Shown: positions 22,541-34,650 of the stretch, piece by piece
How the letters are laid out: the number at the start of each line of letters is the position of its first letter
Position numbering within the stretch: position 1 is the stretch's first letter
DNA from: Apodemus sylvaticus
Lineage: Eukaryota > Chordata > Mammalia > Rodentia > Muridae
Direction of reading: 5' to 3'
DNA length: 64,000 bases
NCBI RefSeq assembly: GCF_947179515.1
Contig: NC_067472.1
Location: 175,366,578 to 175,430,577, forward strand
Made by a program: the position numbers and the translations under genes
The notes under the pieces: generated by a model
What the model saw: the letters and a program-made list of their open reading frames with translations, nothing else
Databases searched by the model: none
What the model was told of the DNA's origin: nothing

Positions 22541-24385
22541 CTTCCAACTGCTCCAGTCACCAACCATCCTGCCTCCCACTCTGTCACCTCTAGGCTGGAA
22601 GCTCAGTTATACCCTAGCTTTTATAAGCTGCCTTAGTCATGCATGATGTTTTATCAAAGTATTAGAAAAACAGCTAGGGCAAATTCATGGAAAGTCTGGA
22701 TGATGTCTGATTCTAAAGAGCAGGCCTCCCAGAGTGTCCTTCCTGTACACAGTGTCACCCAAGCTGGCAGGGGGCTGAAGCTGGCATCTGAGCCATTCAA
22801 CCCACGGATGACCACCCCCAACACACACACACTAATACGTGGCTGTGGAAACCCATGGAAACTTCAAGCAGCTTGCAAGACACCAAAACCTTGAGCACAT
22901 TCAAATCTCTGCTTCTGGATTCCAAACAGCAGCAAAGACTTCCGGGAATCCCATTTCCACTCCCAAGAAGCCAAGCCTTTGGCCTTTCCAGCTCTGAGCC
23001 AGTCACCCTCCTGCTGGCCTGGGGGAGTTCCTGGGTCTCTCCTGAGCCAGTCCAGTGAAAGAGTGAGCTTTAGAGCAGGAGAGAGGCCAGTTCTCAGAGT
23101 TCTCAGGGAAGGCAGCTGTGTGAGCGCCCTGTCCTCCATTGCCCTTGGACTGCTGACAAAGCACTTTCCAGGGGCTGCAGGGTACAGGTGACACGTGAGG
23201 GACCAGTGTGAGGCTCCCTCTTACTGTACTCCACACTCTTACCTGGAAACGTTCCCAGCTCGCAGTCCCTGCCCATCTCTGCTGGGAGCGAGGGTATAGA
23301 ACCAGCCAGAGGTTCCTGTGAGCATCAGTCTTCAGGAGATCACCTGTGAGAGCCCTCTTTCCTCCCCTGAGCCTTGAGGTTTATTATGGATGACCTTATC
23401 CATACTATGGCTCTAGAAACAGCCACCTGACTTAGGTCTTCACCAGAGAAATCTTCAGTCTGCAAGAGTCAACCTCACCTTCCTACAGAGGAGGGTCCCC
23501 TGTGTCAGGGAACATGATCCTGAGGTCACATCAGCAGGTGTCACTGTGAGTCTCAGAAGATTCCAGAAAAGCAAGTGATCTGGGTTGTCTTGGGGTCCAG
23601 ATACACCTCACCCCCTTGCTTTTCTCTATATGAGTGTTTTGTCTGCATGTTTGTAACACTTGCTTACCTGGTTCCCATGGAGACCAGAAAAGAGCATTAT
23701 GTCCCCTGGTACTGGAGTTACAACCAGTTATGAGCTGCCATGTGGGTGCTGGGAGTTGATCCTGAGTCCTGTAGAAGAGCAGCCAGTGTTCTTATCTACT
23801 GAGCCATCTCTCCAGTCCTGTGAAGATTTCTGTTGAAAAAGAAATCCACCCAACAATGAATAGCCCAAGGCGGGTGGACTGATAACTGGGTGTCCAAAAC
23901 GGATAGCAGGGTGTCCAAAACCACAGTGGATTCAGTGATCTCTTTATTCAAGTCAGGAAGCCATCATCTCTGTGCCTCCTGGCCAATTACCATGAGTCAC
24001 AGACCAAAAAGAAACAATTCAGATTCCATTTGATTTGGGGATACAAAGGCCTCCCATCCCTGTCAACATAGAAAAGTAACAGTGCGGGAAGGCCTGTCTC
24101 AGGCACACCCACTGTGTCTCAGCAGCCTGAGCCCTCCGGACTTGTGCACATTGAGTCACAAACGGAGCAGGAGGGGGAATCTGTGTCTCCAAACACGTCC
24201 TGGGAAGCATTAGCAGGGTCCCTGATACAGAACAGAACAGGCTCAGTCCATCCCACTGGTCCCCATTCCTCCCTCTCCCTCCATCTTTCCTTTTTCCCTC
24301 CTCACAAAGTTTATTTTTTTGTGGCATTGGCCCCATGTTAGTCCAGCTCTCTACCACTGAGTTGTGCTCCAACCTTCCTTCCTTT

Positions 24386-24391
24386 GCATGT

Positions 24392-24451
<60 letters not shown>

Positions 24452-24612
24452 CAGAGAGACAGAGAGACAGAGAGACACACACACACAGAGAGAGAGAGAC
24501 AGAAAGACAGAGACAGAGACAGAAAGAGAGACAGAAAGTGACAGAGACAGAGAGAGATACATAGAGACATTCAGAGAGAGACAGAGAGACAGACAGACAG
24601 ACAGACAGACAG
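24386..24612. repeat. (TG)n(GA)n(GACAGA)n microsatellite
   Basis: A TG run, a GA run and an imperfect GACA/GAGACA array follow each other. Long open frames here (for example 24019-24570 minus) are repeat artefacts. Unit A lacks the tract. Confidence 0.95.
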
Positions 24613-26291
24613 GGTCTGTCTCAATTTAAGCTGGCCTGGGACTGACTACACAGGCCCTGGACCTGTCATCCCCCTGCCTCAGTATCCTTGGTTTGTACCA
24701 CCACACCTGGCTTGGAGTTGTTCTTTGTCTCTGTTCTTTTTGCAGTGCTGGAGATGGAACCCAGAGTCTAATACGGTGAGGCAAGTGAACAGGGTACCAC
24801 TCAGCTCCGTCTCAGCCCTCTTGTCCCTTTATCCTGAGACAGGGATCACTAAGTTGAGTGGACAAGCATCAGACTTGTAGTCCTCTTGTCTCAGCCTCCC
24901 GAAGAGTTGGGATTCCAAGTCTGACCCACTAGGTTTGATTTTCCCCTCCCCTCTCTTTTAACTGCTATGTAGCCTTTGCTAGTGAAGCACATACACCTTT
25001 GTAAGGGTTTATTTTTATTGTTTTTAATTGTGGAGTGTGGGGTATGTGCTTCACGGGCCAGGAGAGGGCACTAGATCCCCTCAACCAGTTACAGGCAGTT
25101 CTGAGCTGCCTGGCTGGGTACTGGGAAGTGAACCCAGGCCTTCTGCAAGAGGAGCATGCATTTTTTTTTTTTAAACAAGGTCTCACTGGTATCCCTGGCT
25201 GGTCCAGAACACACTATGTAGGCTGGGAAGGCCTTGAATTTATAAAGATCATCTTGCCTCTGTCTTCTAAGCACCGAGATAAAAAGCACGGAACACCACA
25301 CCCAGCTAATGTGCATGTTTAGCCACAGCGTGCTCTCTCTAACCCCAAGCTAACTTTTTGTTTTGTTTTTGTTTTTCTGAGACAGGGTCTCATCCTAAAA
25401 CCTCGGCTGCTCTGGAACTCACTCTACATACCAGGCTGACTCAAATTCACAGAGATCCACTTGCTTCTTCCTCTTGAGGGCTTGAATTAAAGACCTGTAG
25501 ACCACTTACCTGGGAAAGTGAGAGTCTGCACTCTAGGGAGGCATGGAAGCGAGCAGCGGGCGTGGAGCAAGGAACAGGAAGCTGAGAGTCACATTTTAAC
25601 CACGAGCAGGAAGCAGAGTGAGCTACAAACTCTCAAAACCCACTCCCAGTGACACACGGCCTCAGAGTAAGGCCACACCTCCTAACCCTCTCCAAACAGC
25701 ACCACCTACTGGAGACTTGTTCAAATGCCTGAGCCTAGTGGGGCATTCATCACCTGAATCACCACATGACAGTATTATAGACCTTTGCCCAGTGACCATT
25801 CCTGTTACATTTGGAAGTCTGGCCTCAGACCCTGTTCTGTGATAATCTGCCTTCCTTGCCTCAGTGGGAGGAAACTGTTTCTGCCCCGGGATTGTCTATC
25901 TGAGCCCAGGGTCACGCTGAGGCCCGGCCTGCATCCAAAGGGACAATGACTGTTTATGAGGCACTTGAGCAATGGGAAAGGGGAGGGGATCAACTCCTGG
26001 CTTTTCCATCTTTTCTTTATTTATTCAACAAACATCTGCTGAGATAGAACTTGGGTTTCAACTGTAAACTAAACGGGCAAAGCTCCCTCCTGGGGCTTAC
26101 TGGTGCAGGGAGAGAGAGGCAGGACACACAAGTTAGAAGTCTGTTATTGAAGGAATCCAGGGAATTTCACCCCAAACAACTATGTAACCTGGTGACCATT
26201 TTAAAGGCCTTTGGAGAGCAGTAGATACTGTGTGTGAGGCAACCTAGGACACTCAGATAAACTAAGTGCTTTAGGCCATATCCCAAGCTAT

Positions 26292-26322
<31 letters not shown>
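26292..26322. repeat. (CA)n microsatellite
   Basis: Same repeat as 5085-5118 in unit A. Just to its right unit B jumps to the equivalent of about 11200 in A, so the repeat sits at the edge of a 6-kb deletion or insertion. Confidence 0.9.
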
Positions 26323-26326
<4 letters not shown>

Positions 26327-26772
26327 GAGAACAGAGAGCAACAGTGGCTCATCTAAAATCTGTTTGTGAAAACTGTGGGACCACACGGTGTTCCAGGCAG
26401 GGCTTTGGGTTCTAGGAACACCAGGACAAACTCCAGCTTCTGTGACTAGCCGCCCAGTCTCTTCAAAAAGCTTGAAATTGAATTCTAGGTCTCTTTTGTC
26501 ACGGTTCCTTCCTGGAAGAATTCCATGGGAAGTGATTTTTGAAACAATAACTTCTAAAATATTTACTGAAGACTGACATAAAGGTATACCTCTGTAAACC
26601 CTACAGTTAGCAGCGATGGAGGGTGGAGAATCAAGAATCCAAGATCATCATGGCTACACAGAGATGGAGGTGAGCCTGACTTAATAAAACAAAACTAAAC
26701 TAAACTAAAAATCCTAAACAAACAAAAATCAGAAACAATAAAAATATGTTTGTTTTTGGAGATAGGGCTCCT

Positions 26773-27389
26773 TGTAATGCGGGCCTGCGAGAGGAATAAG
26801 AAGCCAAGACAATTTTCTGTTCAAGGCTCAAAGAGTTTTTAGTGGGGGCGGGGCTCCAAATTTATAGGGCGAGGAGAAAACCCTTCCTACAAAAGCTGGA
26901 AACTCTTCTGCATAACAGGTTCAGTTGCTGAGCAGGTGGCTAGTGTCTCTCAGGAAACTGCAGGTCCTTGAAGGACAATGGGCTAGAGCTCCACCCTAAG
27001 TGGGAGGCAGTGGCTAGCATCCAGGTCTGACATTCCTGCTCAGAGGCTGGGGGGCACAGTTTCTCCCTTTTCATTAGTTTTAAGATGAGAAGGTAACAAC
27101 CAAGTGGACAGTCATCTGTCAAAGGATGGTGGGTGTCAACCAAGGAGGGGAAGATTGACCTGGTCCTCTTAAATAATTTATTATGTCTTTTATGGAGGAG
27201 AGGGTCTAGGCTTCCTTGCTGGTTGTTATTCTAAGGAACACCTTTAAACACCAACCTCTATGCATCCAGGTTTGCTTCACAAGGGAATCAGAGGCAGAAA
27301 ACATGGGCCTCCCTTTACAGTGCTTTGCCTTGCACCGCCCACTGGTGTCCTTGCCCACTGGTGTCCTTGTCCACTGGTGAGCAAACACA
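26773..27389 (-). mobile_element. 3' LTR of an ERVK (class II) element
   Basis: On the minus strand it runs from a TGTTTGCTCACC start to a GGGCCCGCATTACA-type terminus. It has a TATA motif CTATAAATTTGG (about 26855-26866). The upstream minus-strand frames have ERV polymerase character, which gives the orientation. Assignment to the IAP-related class II group rests on the integrase fragment. Confidence 0.75.
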
Positions 27390-29240
27390 CATAGATCTGA
27401 GCTCTATGTAGGCCCCGCAGGAGGTCCACTCACAGTGGACTCATCAAGACCTTGGTCTGCTAAGTCAAGTCGGTGATAATATACTTGTATAGGTTTTGAT
27501 ATCAAGGAGTCAATTTGTTGCCAAACACCTTGCAAGTCTCTTTGAACTTTTTTCTGATTATAGTGACTATCCATTGCAAACTTTAGACATAACACAAATC
27601 CATTGGTATTTGGCATGGCATTCAAGATGACTTTTTACTTTTAAACTCTGGACCTGTTCTCCAATAATTCAAATGGTGTCATAAAGATTAATTTTTCTAA
27701 GTCAGTTTTCAGTCTCCATGTTCTGTCTCCTACCAGGTTTAAAAGCTTGAAGCAAGGCAGTTTATCTAATCTGGGACAAAGGCAAGTAAAGGTAGGTCAA
27801 GAACATTCACACCCAATACAGCTTTCCTGTCACCATTGTCAGGGCACTCAGCAAGCTCACAGGTCACCATTATCTTCAGCATTCCAAACCAATCACTCCA
27901 GCAGCTAGCATGCTTCAGCGGCATTCTGTGGAGAAAACACAAGCATGCTTTCTTCCCCATATTAAGTAATTGATCAGGATCATGCCATATGCCAATAAGT
28001 GGATCCTTCCATCTCACCTAGGCATGAGTATGCCCAGTTGTAGGATGCTGAAGACACTCAGCAAGGAGTTCCTGGGCATCCAAATCTTAAAACTTTCTTA
28101 AAAATATAAAAGCACAATTTAGATAATATTCATGGGGATATAATATCCCCCCTTTTGTTTTTTAAGAAGATACTGTTTTAAAGTTACACAATACCTCATC
28201 CTTGAGAATTAAATTGTTGTTAAATTGATGTCAAAACATCTCAAATGTTTGATGACTGTAATAAATAGCCAGTTCCATGATCTGTTTTCATCTAAGTTGG
28301 AACACCAAGGATAGACAATAATGTAGGCAATGACTATGTAAGCATAGAAAATAAAGGTAGCATTTTTACTTGCTTTTCCTGTCGGAGCAGTTGCAAGTAG
28401 AAAGCCTGAAAATGTATTGTAAGACCCCAAAAACCGAGGGTGCCCCAGCACCCCATGCCCTGGAAGGCGACACCCAAATCACTCGCAGAAACGGTCTCGA
28501 TGCAATAACATGAGGGTTTCTTTATTCCAGAATTCTGGGTTCCACAGCCATACACCTCGCAGGGCTAGAGGACTGTGTATAACGAGTGTCGAATTGCAAC
28601 AGCTTTTATAAGTTTATGACAAAGCCTGTGAATCACAAACCAATCATTTCTTAGCATGGAGAGCTCTCGAAATGAGAACCAATCGATTTGTACCACTCCC
28701 ATTGTTTTTAGGCCAATCAGTTTAAATTATCGGAGCCCTTGTGGGGCCAGGATCACCTATTCAAGGACTTTCTGCTAGCTCTAAAGAAAGGTCGGGCTCT
28801 GGAATGTGACCTTTTACCTAGTTTCTAACAAAGCGAGATAGCATTTTAAACTTCTGAATTCTTGGGGTCATTAGAGTTAGGCTGTATTATTTTCTATCCT
28901 TTCAGTATCATTAGTCACATGCACATATTTTAACTTTCTAAAATCAGAAATACAAGTACCATTCATTTGTAATAATTGATTCACTCCTCTAGAATTAACA
29001 CCATTATGTGGTACAGGTAGAAACTGAGGACACAGAGGATGAGGCTTTACAATTTGATGTGCACTTTTCTAAAAATATAAAATTATTTTCAAGCCATTAC
29101 TATTTTGATGATGTAAAGAATATGATTGTATGGCCAATTGTTCCTATGTAAGTCATATAGTCTGCCTGGGTTACAAATCTCTTGTGACCTTGCCTTAAGG
29201 GGTCTTGTCTAGAAAATCTAGGATGAGCTCTCTCTTAAAG
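27390..29240 (-). mobile_element. Decayed ERVK internal region (integrase and later)
   Basis: The minus-strand frame at 27766-28017 carries RWKDPLIGIWHDP, the conserved C-terminal segment of class II retroviral integrases. A further broken frame lies at 27404-27625. No intact gene remains. The 5' LTR is absent. The internal region is split by a younger solo LTR (28418-28904). The element is missing from unit A, whose sequence jumps from about 11600 to 11680 here. Confidence 0.75.
28418..28904 (-). mobile_element. Solo LTR, class I type, 487 bp
   Basis: Begins TG and ends CA on the plus strand, with a 4-bp target duplication GTAT at 28414-28417 and 28905-28908. On the minus strand it shows AATAAAG followed by a GTGATTTGGGTGTCGCC-type U5, as in gammaretrovirus-like LTRs. 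It is nested in the ERVK internal region. Confidence 0.85.
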
Positions 29241-29440
29241 ATTTATTAGGTGGTGGCGCACGCCTGTAATCTCAGAACTCAAGGGGCTGAGGGAGGAAGA
29301 CGATGAGCCAGAGGCCAACCAGAATCACAGACAGAAACCCAGAGGTTTCTCTGGTTTAACAAACCAAACCTAGAGGAGGGGAGATTGTTTGACAATTGAT
29401 GCTCTTCCCCAGGGGAAGCAACCTAGTCATCCTAGCAGAT

Positions 29441-29679
29441 CTAAGCCTTCAGCATCTTGATGAAATTAACCACAGTCGAGAGGATCCGCTTAATGGCATG
29501 GTTCCTCATGACCAGAGCAGTCAGGTGCACAGCTTCTGAACAGGGCAGGTTCTTGATGATTTCAGCGACTTCATTAACAATTTTCTGCCGCTCAGCAGGG
29601 GGCAGCTCCATTAAGGTCTGAGGAACTGGCTGAAACTGTTCACTCGTCATCCAGGCTAACAGGCCCCCAATGGTCACCC
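29441..29679 (-). CDS. C19orf12-like: C19orf12-like copy B, terminal coding exon
   Basis: Encodes the last 78 residues of a 131-residue protein after a phase-1 junction. Acceptor TTTTCCAG at 29680-29687. The exon keeps the family pattern closely in its first half (GGLLAWMTSEQF, PVPQTLMELPPAERQ, VHLTALVM), closer to human C19orf12 than copy A is there. The C-terminus is cut: where copy A has GAG for Glu, copy B has TAG (29443-29441), so the last six residues (EIRYGD in A) are lost. The old stop is still visible 18 bp further (29425-29423). The tail VNFIKMLKA also departs from the family. AATAAA on the minus strand at 29247-29242 is a possible polyadenylation signal. Function of the shortened protein is unknown. 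Confidence 0.83.
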
Positions 29680-30639
29680 CTGGAAAATAAGGAAGGGCTC
29701 AATTAGTCAGCCTCAGTCTCCAACAATGGCCTTTGTTTCTTGCCAAGAATGTAGTCACTGTCATGACAAGTGGGCACACTCACAGCAGGGCACAGCAAGC
29801 CCAGCTTCCTCCAGGCACTCAGCAGGGCAAAGGCTGATGTGGTCTCTAGTCCATTTGGTCCAGATAATTGATACTCAAATTTGTGTCTCCCAATACCCCC
29901 CACTTACACCCTCCCGACCTCAGAACTGTGTCAACTAAGATCCCCTTCATGGCTGAAGATCACCCCCACTCCTGTGACTCCCAGAACAATCTGTCTCCAC
30001 AAAGGAGAAGCCCAGAGGGACATGCATCTTCTGGGGAAACCCATTTGTCTGGAAAGGCTGGGAGGCTGAACTGTTCCCACAGTGTGGCTGTCTTAGGGGT
30101 TTCTATTGCTGTGATAAACACCATGACACTAAACAACTAGGGGAGGAATGGGTCAATTTCATCTTACACCTCAGGTCACACTCCATAACTGAGGGAATCA
30201 GGGCAGGAACCTGGAGGCAGGAGCTGATGCAGAGGCCATGGAGGAGCGCTGCTCACTGGCCTGCTCAGCTGCTTTCTTACAGAGCCCAGAACCACCAGCT
30301 CAGGAATGGCACGGCCCACAGTGAGCCAAGCTTCTCCACATCAATCTTCAATCAAGAAAATGTACCACAGACTTGCCCATGCACCAGATTAGTGGGGGAG
30401 GGGCATTTTCTCTGTTAAGATCCCCCTTCCAAAATAACCCAAGTCTGTGTCCAGTCGATCACTTCAGTGGGTGGTAGGAACCGTGCCCTAGAGCTTAGGA
30501 AATTCCCAGAGAACTCACATGGGAAATGACCCTGGGGCAAGTCAGGTTCTTCTCTTGGAGATTCTGTCATTCCATTCCTCCAAACAAACCCAAAGCCTCC
30601 CATGACTGGTACATATCAGTAATCATAGTCACAATGAGA

Positions 30640-31100
30640 AGTAATGTCTGTGGCACCAGTGACTAGTATGGACCTCAACCAATGTTTCCTCTGTCTCACA
30701 ATATTTCGGGTCCTAACACATAGGCTTGTGTAAAATGGGAACCTTCCATGAACACAATCCTGATGCTTCTTCCCCCCCTCCCCCTCCCCCAACCCCCAAC
30801 CCCCAACCCCCAACCCCCGTGCCCCCAATATGCTTTCTGCTGCCTTCCCTGGGATGAACCAAAAATGCCAAAGGGTTATTTCTATCCAAAATTGCCTAAG
30901 AGATAAGATACCCTGAAGGGGCTTAAAAGGGGAGAGAGAGTATAGGGGGTTAGAGGAGTGTGGCTAGGCAGCATGGGGGAAGGTGTCCAGGCGGGCCCTT
31001 GCTTGGGCACCTCTGCCCCTGAGGGACCACATACACACACACAGGCATAGTATAGAATAGAGTTTATTCAGAGTAGGGGATGGGAGTTAGTGGTAGAGAG

Positions 31101-31157
<57 letters not shown>

Positions 31158-31775
31158 GAGAGAGAGAATAGAGAGAGAGAGAGTAGAGAAGTAGAGTGGA
31201 GGCCGGCCATGACCACCTGGAGTGGGGAAAGGACCCAAGGGGCAGAGAGGTGAGAGAATGTGGGAGAGCAGAGAGCAAAGAGAGAAAGGAGGGGCAAGTA
31301 GCCCCTCTTATAGTGGGCCAGATCTCTGGGGCGGGGCATACCTGGCTATTGCCAGGTAGGTGTGGGGTGGAGCTTAGTCAAAACATCAACATACCCTCTG
31401 TGATTGTACTAGATATTCTTTTTATGGCTTCCTGCTCTTGCATGGAGTCAAAGATTCCATTCTCCACACACACAAAAAGCACTCCCCAATAAAACACATT
31501 AAACTCGGGGAAACTCCAGGCAGATCTGAAGGTTAATTAATGGTTTATAGATGTTAGCTAATGGGTTTTAGGTCACAATTTGACTGATGTTTCCTGTACC
31601 TCTAAAAAGTATAAAACCTGCCTACAATGTAACTTTGAGGTTGCCTCTGCTGGGCTTACAGGATGGTCACAATGTATTGGAACAATAAACCTCATGTTGG
31701 TAGCAGCCATCTCAGTCCCTTTGTCTTTGTGAGAAAGGACGCCCAGACACTAGCCCCTTTCAGGTCCAACAACAG
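30640..31775 (+). mobile_element. LTR split by a second, minus-strand LTR
   Basis: The outer LTR has TATA (AGTATAAAACC, about 31608) and poly-A (CAATAAACC, about 31684) motifs on the plus strand. Within it, about 30930-31395 is a minus-strand LTR with CACTATAAGAGGGG and AATAAACTCTATTC and an internal (GA)n run (31108-31170). A relative of the inner LTR is at about 57915-58380. Outer boundaries are approximate. Unit A lacks the whole block. Confidence 0.65.
30772..30826 (-). repeat. G-quadruplex-forming C/G-run tract
   Basis: Eight runs of five to seven C are separated by T, T, AA, AA, AA, AA and GTG. On the minus strand this is GGGGGTTGGGGGTT repeated, a canonical G-quadruplex motif with loops of 1-3 nt. 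It lies in the copy B intron, so the G-rich strand is the coding strand of that gene. Confidence 0.85.
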
Positions 31776-31859
31776 ACCCAGCCAGGGTAGACTTAGTGAG
31801 TCATTACCAAGGGACAGAATATGGGGTGAGAAAACAAAATATTAAGAGTGGAAAACCTT

Positions 31860-32385
31860 AGGGTTGGGGAGATGGCCCAGTGGTTAAGAGCACTGACTAC
31901 AGTTCCAGAGGTCCTGAGTTCAATTCCCAGCAACCACATGCTACCTCACAACCATCAGTAATGAAATCTGATGCCCTCTTCTGGTGTGTCTGAAGACAGC
32001 TACAGAATGCTCATATAAATAGAATAAAATAACAAATTTTCCTTGTAGTGTGGTAGTTTCCCACACCTTTAACCCTGGCACTGGGAGGCACTGGGAAGCA
32101 AAGGCAGGTACTCTCTGAGTTTGAGGCCAGCCTGGTCTACAGAGTGATTTCCAGGACAGCCAGGTTTATACCCAGAAACAATGTCTTAAAATACAAACTG
32201 ACAAACAACACACACAAAGAAACAGTGTTACCCAGTCATAGCAGCCCACACCATTAATTCCAGTACTTGGGAGGCAGATGCAAGGGTATTTCTGTGAGTT
32301 CAAATCCAGCATACTCTACAGTCAAGTCCAGGACTGTGAGGGCTACATAGGGAGACCCTGTCTCAAATTTTAAAAAAAAAAAAAG
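31860..32385 (+). mobile_element. B2 and two B1 SINEs in a row
   Basis: B2/B3-type (about 31862-32040, starts GGTTGGGGAGATGGCCCAGT), B1 (about 32045-32200) and an older B1 (about 32225-32385), all plus strand. They are not in copy A's intron. Confidence 0.75.
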
Positions 32386-32667
32386 TGGCAATGGGAAGAA
32401 AAGCAAGGCTACTGTGCACTGGTTGGTCAAACAGAGACCTCACAACATGGCATTAGTGCTGGCTGCTTGGTCCCCTCAACCTATCAGGAAGCACATTCCC
32501 ACTAAAACTAAAACTGGACAAGGGACACACGGGGGTGGAGGGTGGGTGGGTGGGTAGTTCTGTACAATCTTTGCAATATCTGCATCTAGATTATTGTTTG
32601 GAATATTATTATTCCAAAATGAGATGACTTTTTTTTTTCTTCCAGAAAAGGCAGGAAAGGCTTTTTT

Positions 32668-32857
32668 TTTTTTAGTTTTTTTTTTATTCGATATATTTTT
32701 TATTTACATTTCAAATGATTTCCCCTTTTCTGGCCCCCCACTCCCCGAAAGTCCCATAAGCCAGCCCCCTTCCATTCCCCTGTTCTCCCACCCACCCCTT
32801 CCTACTTCCTTGTTCTGGTTTTGCTCTATACTGCTACACTGAGTCTTTCCAGAACAA
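32668..32857 (-). mobile_element. Short L1 3' end
   Basis: About 190 bp of L1Md-type 3' UTR, antisense, with the T-rich end on the left. The target duplication GGAAAGGCTTTTTT is at 32654-32667 and 32858-32871. Confidence 0.9.
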
Positions 32858-34650
32858 GGAAAGGCTTTTTTAAAGTCGAGTAACTGCAACAGAAAAGTAG
32901 AAGGGGAGTCCCAGGCTGGACAAATACTGGCTCCCCCTTCCCTACAGAACAGGGGAAATGTGTTCCTACACACTTTCCCCACCACAGTGGATGCCCCTCC
33001 TCACTCCAGCATCCCTGCTGTGAGGTAGTCACACAACCAGCCTGCTGTGTGCCTGCCTCCCTCCCCCTAGGGTGTCCTGGGGAGGAGAGTGCAGGCAAAC
33101 AGGAGGGTTAGCATTGGTGCTGGCAGTGGCAGCAACAGCAGTGTCTAACAATGAACACCGACCACAAATCAACACGATGGTCCAGAGGTTCTTTGGGAAC
33201 AGAGGACAAGATGGAACCAGAGCCTTGAGGGAGTGGGGCAGGGAGGAGCAACAGGAGGGGAGCAAGGCCAGCTCCTTAGCGCCCCCTGGAGGAAGGGAAA
33301 TGGCTTAGAGTGGAAGTCAGGGAGGCAAGTTAGCTTCCCATCTGCCTTAGGTGGAGGCCAGAGAATAGGATCTCACTCAGGAGGTAGGTGGTAACTCCCA
33401 CCTGTCACTGCATCAGGCCCCAGGTGAGAACAAGGTGGGCGGGGCCAACATCTTCCTGTTTACTATGGTCCAAGAGGCTTAGCCAACCTAGCCCAGGATC
33501 TGGATAAGGTGGGCAGAATGACTGAGAGACCCACCTACTGACAGTTTGTGGGGTGAGAGACAAGCTGGGATCTAAGCATCCACTGCACTGACCACGCCTT
33601 CTGCTGCCAGGTCAGCCAATGGGGCTTGTCAGAAAGAGATGGGGCTGGGGCCCCTTAGGGCCAAAGAATGTTCCCAGGACCCTCTGAGGGGAATCCAGGA
33701 ACAGCAGAGCAGAAGGGACCAGCAAATCAAAGTGCTCAGAGAGCAGTGTGTCTAAGGGAGGTGCACAGCAGGACAGGCTGTGGCTAAAAGGGAAGTTAGC
33801 CTTGGCAGGAGAGGGCAGGTGTGTGTGGGGTGGAGGATGCAGGGAGACTGAGCTGAATCCTGCTCCCCTGGTGTTCAGAGCCAGCAGCTGCTGTGGTCCT
33901 GTGTAGTGGGGCCTTGAGGGGTCTGGGAGCACAGCTTCCAGTTTCAAGGGAAAGCTACTCCTTGATGGTCCAGGAACAGGTGGCACTGCACATGGGCACT
34001 GCTTCTTTGAGGACTCAGAGGAGATGCCCTCTTCTTTCCTTGTTTTAATTCTGAGGACACCATGATTGTAATTCCAGCACTCTGGAGGCTGAGGCATGAG
34101 GAACTCAGATTTGAGGCACAATCTGGGATACACAGAGATATACACAGACCAGCCTCATATACACAGAGATCATGGCTCAGAAAAGTAAGTGGGGGCTAGA
34201 GAGTTAGCTCCGTGGTCATGAATAGGGCACTGGCTGGTCTTGCTGAGGGGTAACGTTTTATTCCCAGTGTCCACAGTAGAAAGGGCTCCTGGCATTGGAG
34301 GAAAGGTGCCTTCAGGCTCTGAGAGACACAAACACCAAAGCCAAGAGAATCCTGCATTCCGTGGAAGCTCAGATGCTGTGGTTCTGACAGGATGAACTGT
34401 ACAGACAGACGGGGCCTGCGAATTCCTTGCGCAGGGCACTTGGTGGGCGCCATTCTTACTTACCAGGTCATTCTCCCATGTGGATCCCAAAACCCCAAGC
34501 ATGCTGGAGGCCTGAAACATTCTATGTAGCCCAGGCTATCCTTGAACTTCCCATCTTCCTACCTCCCAAAGGCAGGGATGATAGGCCTGAACCTTGTACT
34601 TTTATGATAGCTCCAAGACTGGATATACCTGTAAAATCATTCTCACTCAC

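Larger units (their letters stand above)
2510..22660. other. Segmental duplication unit A
   Basis: This unit is collinear with 22660-46110. The starts match (about 2538 and 22694, around GATGTCTGATTC) and so do the ends (about 22660 and 45845, around GATGTTTTATCAAAG). Identity in non-coding sequence is roughly 85-98% by eye, interrupted by private insertions. Unit A carries C19orf12-like copy A. It also contains about 5120-11200, which unit B lacks; parts of that stretch reappear near 62300-63130. Confidence 0.85.
29680..34650 (-). other. Intron between coding exons of copy B
   Basis: GT-AG intron with donor GTGAGTGAG at 34650. The right-hand 700 bp next to the terminal exon match copy A at about 98%. 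It contains the LTR composite (30640-31775), SINEs (31860-32385), a short L1 (32668-32857), and a 450-bp segment (about 33317-33770) shared with unit C but not A. Confidence 0.75.

Noticed and set aside
24019..24570. 183-residue frame rich in Ser/Leu/Cys
   Set aside because: Mostly a (TG)n(GA)n microsatellite.
30786..30818. Telomere-like CCCCCAA repeats
   Set aside because: Vertebrate telomeres are CCCTAA; this is a low-complexity tract within an LTR composite.
33612..34145. 177-residue minus-strand open frame
   Set aside because: Its first part is an old B1 read in antisense and the rest is broken in units A and C by indels.
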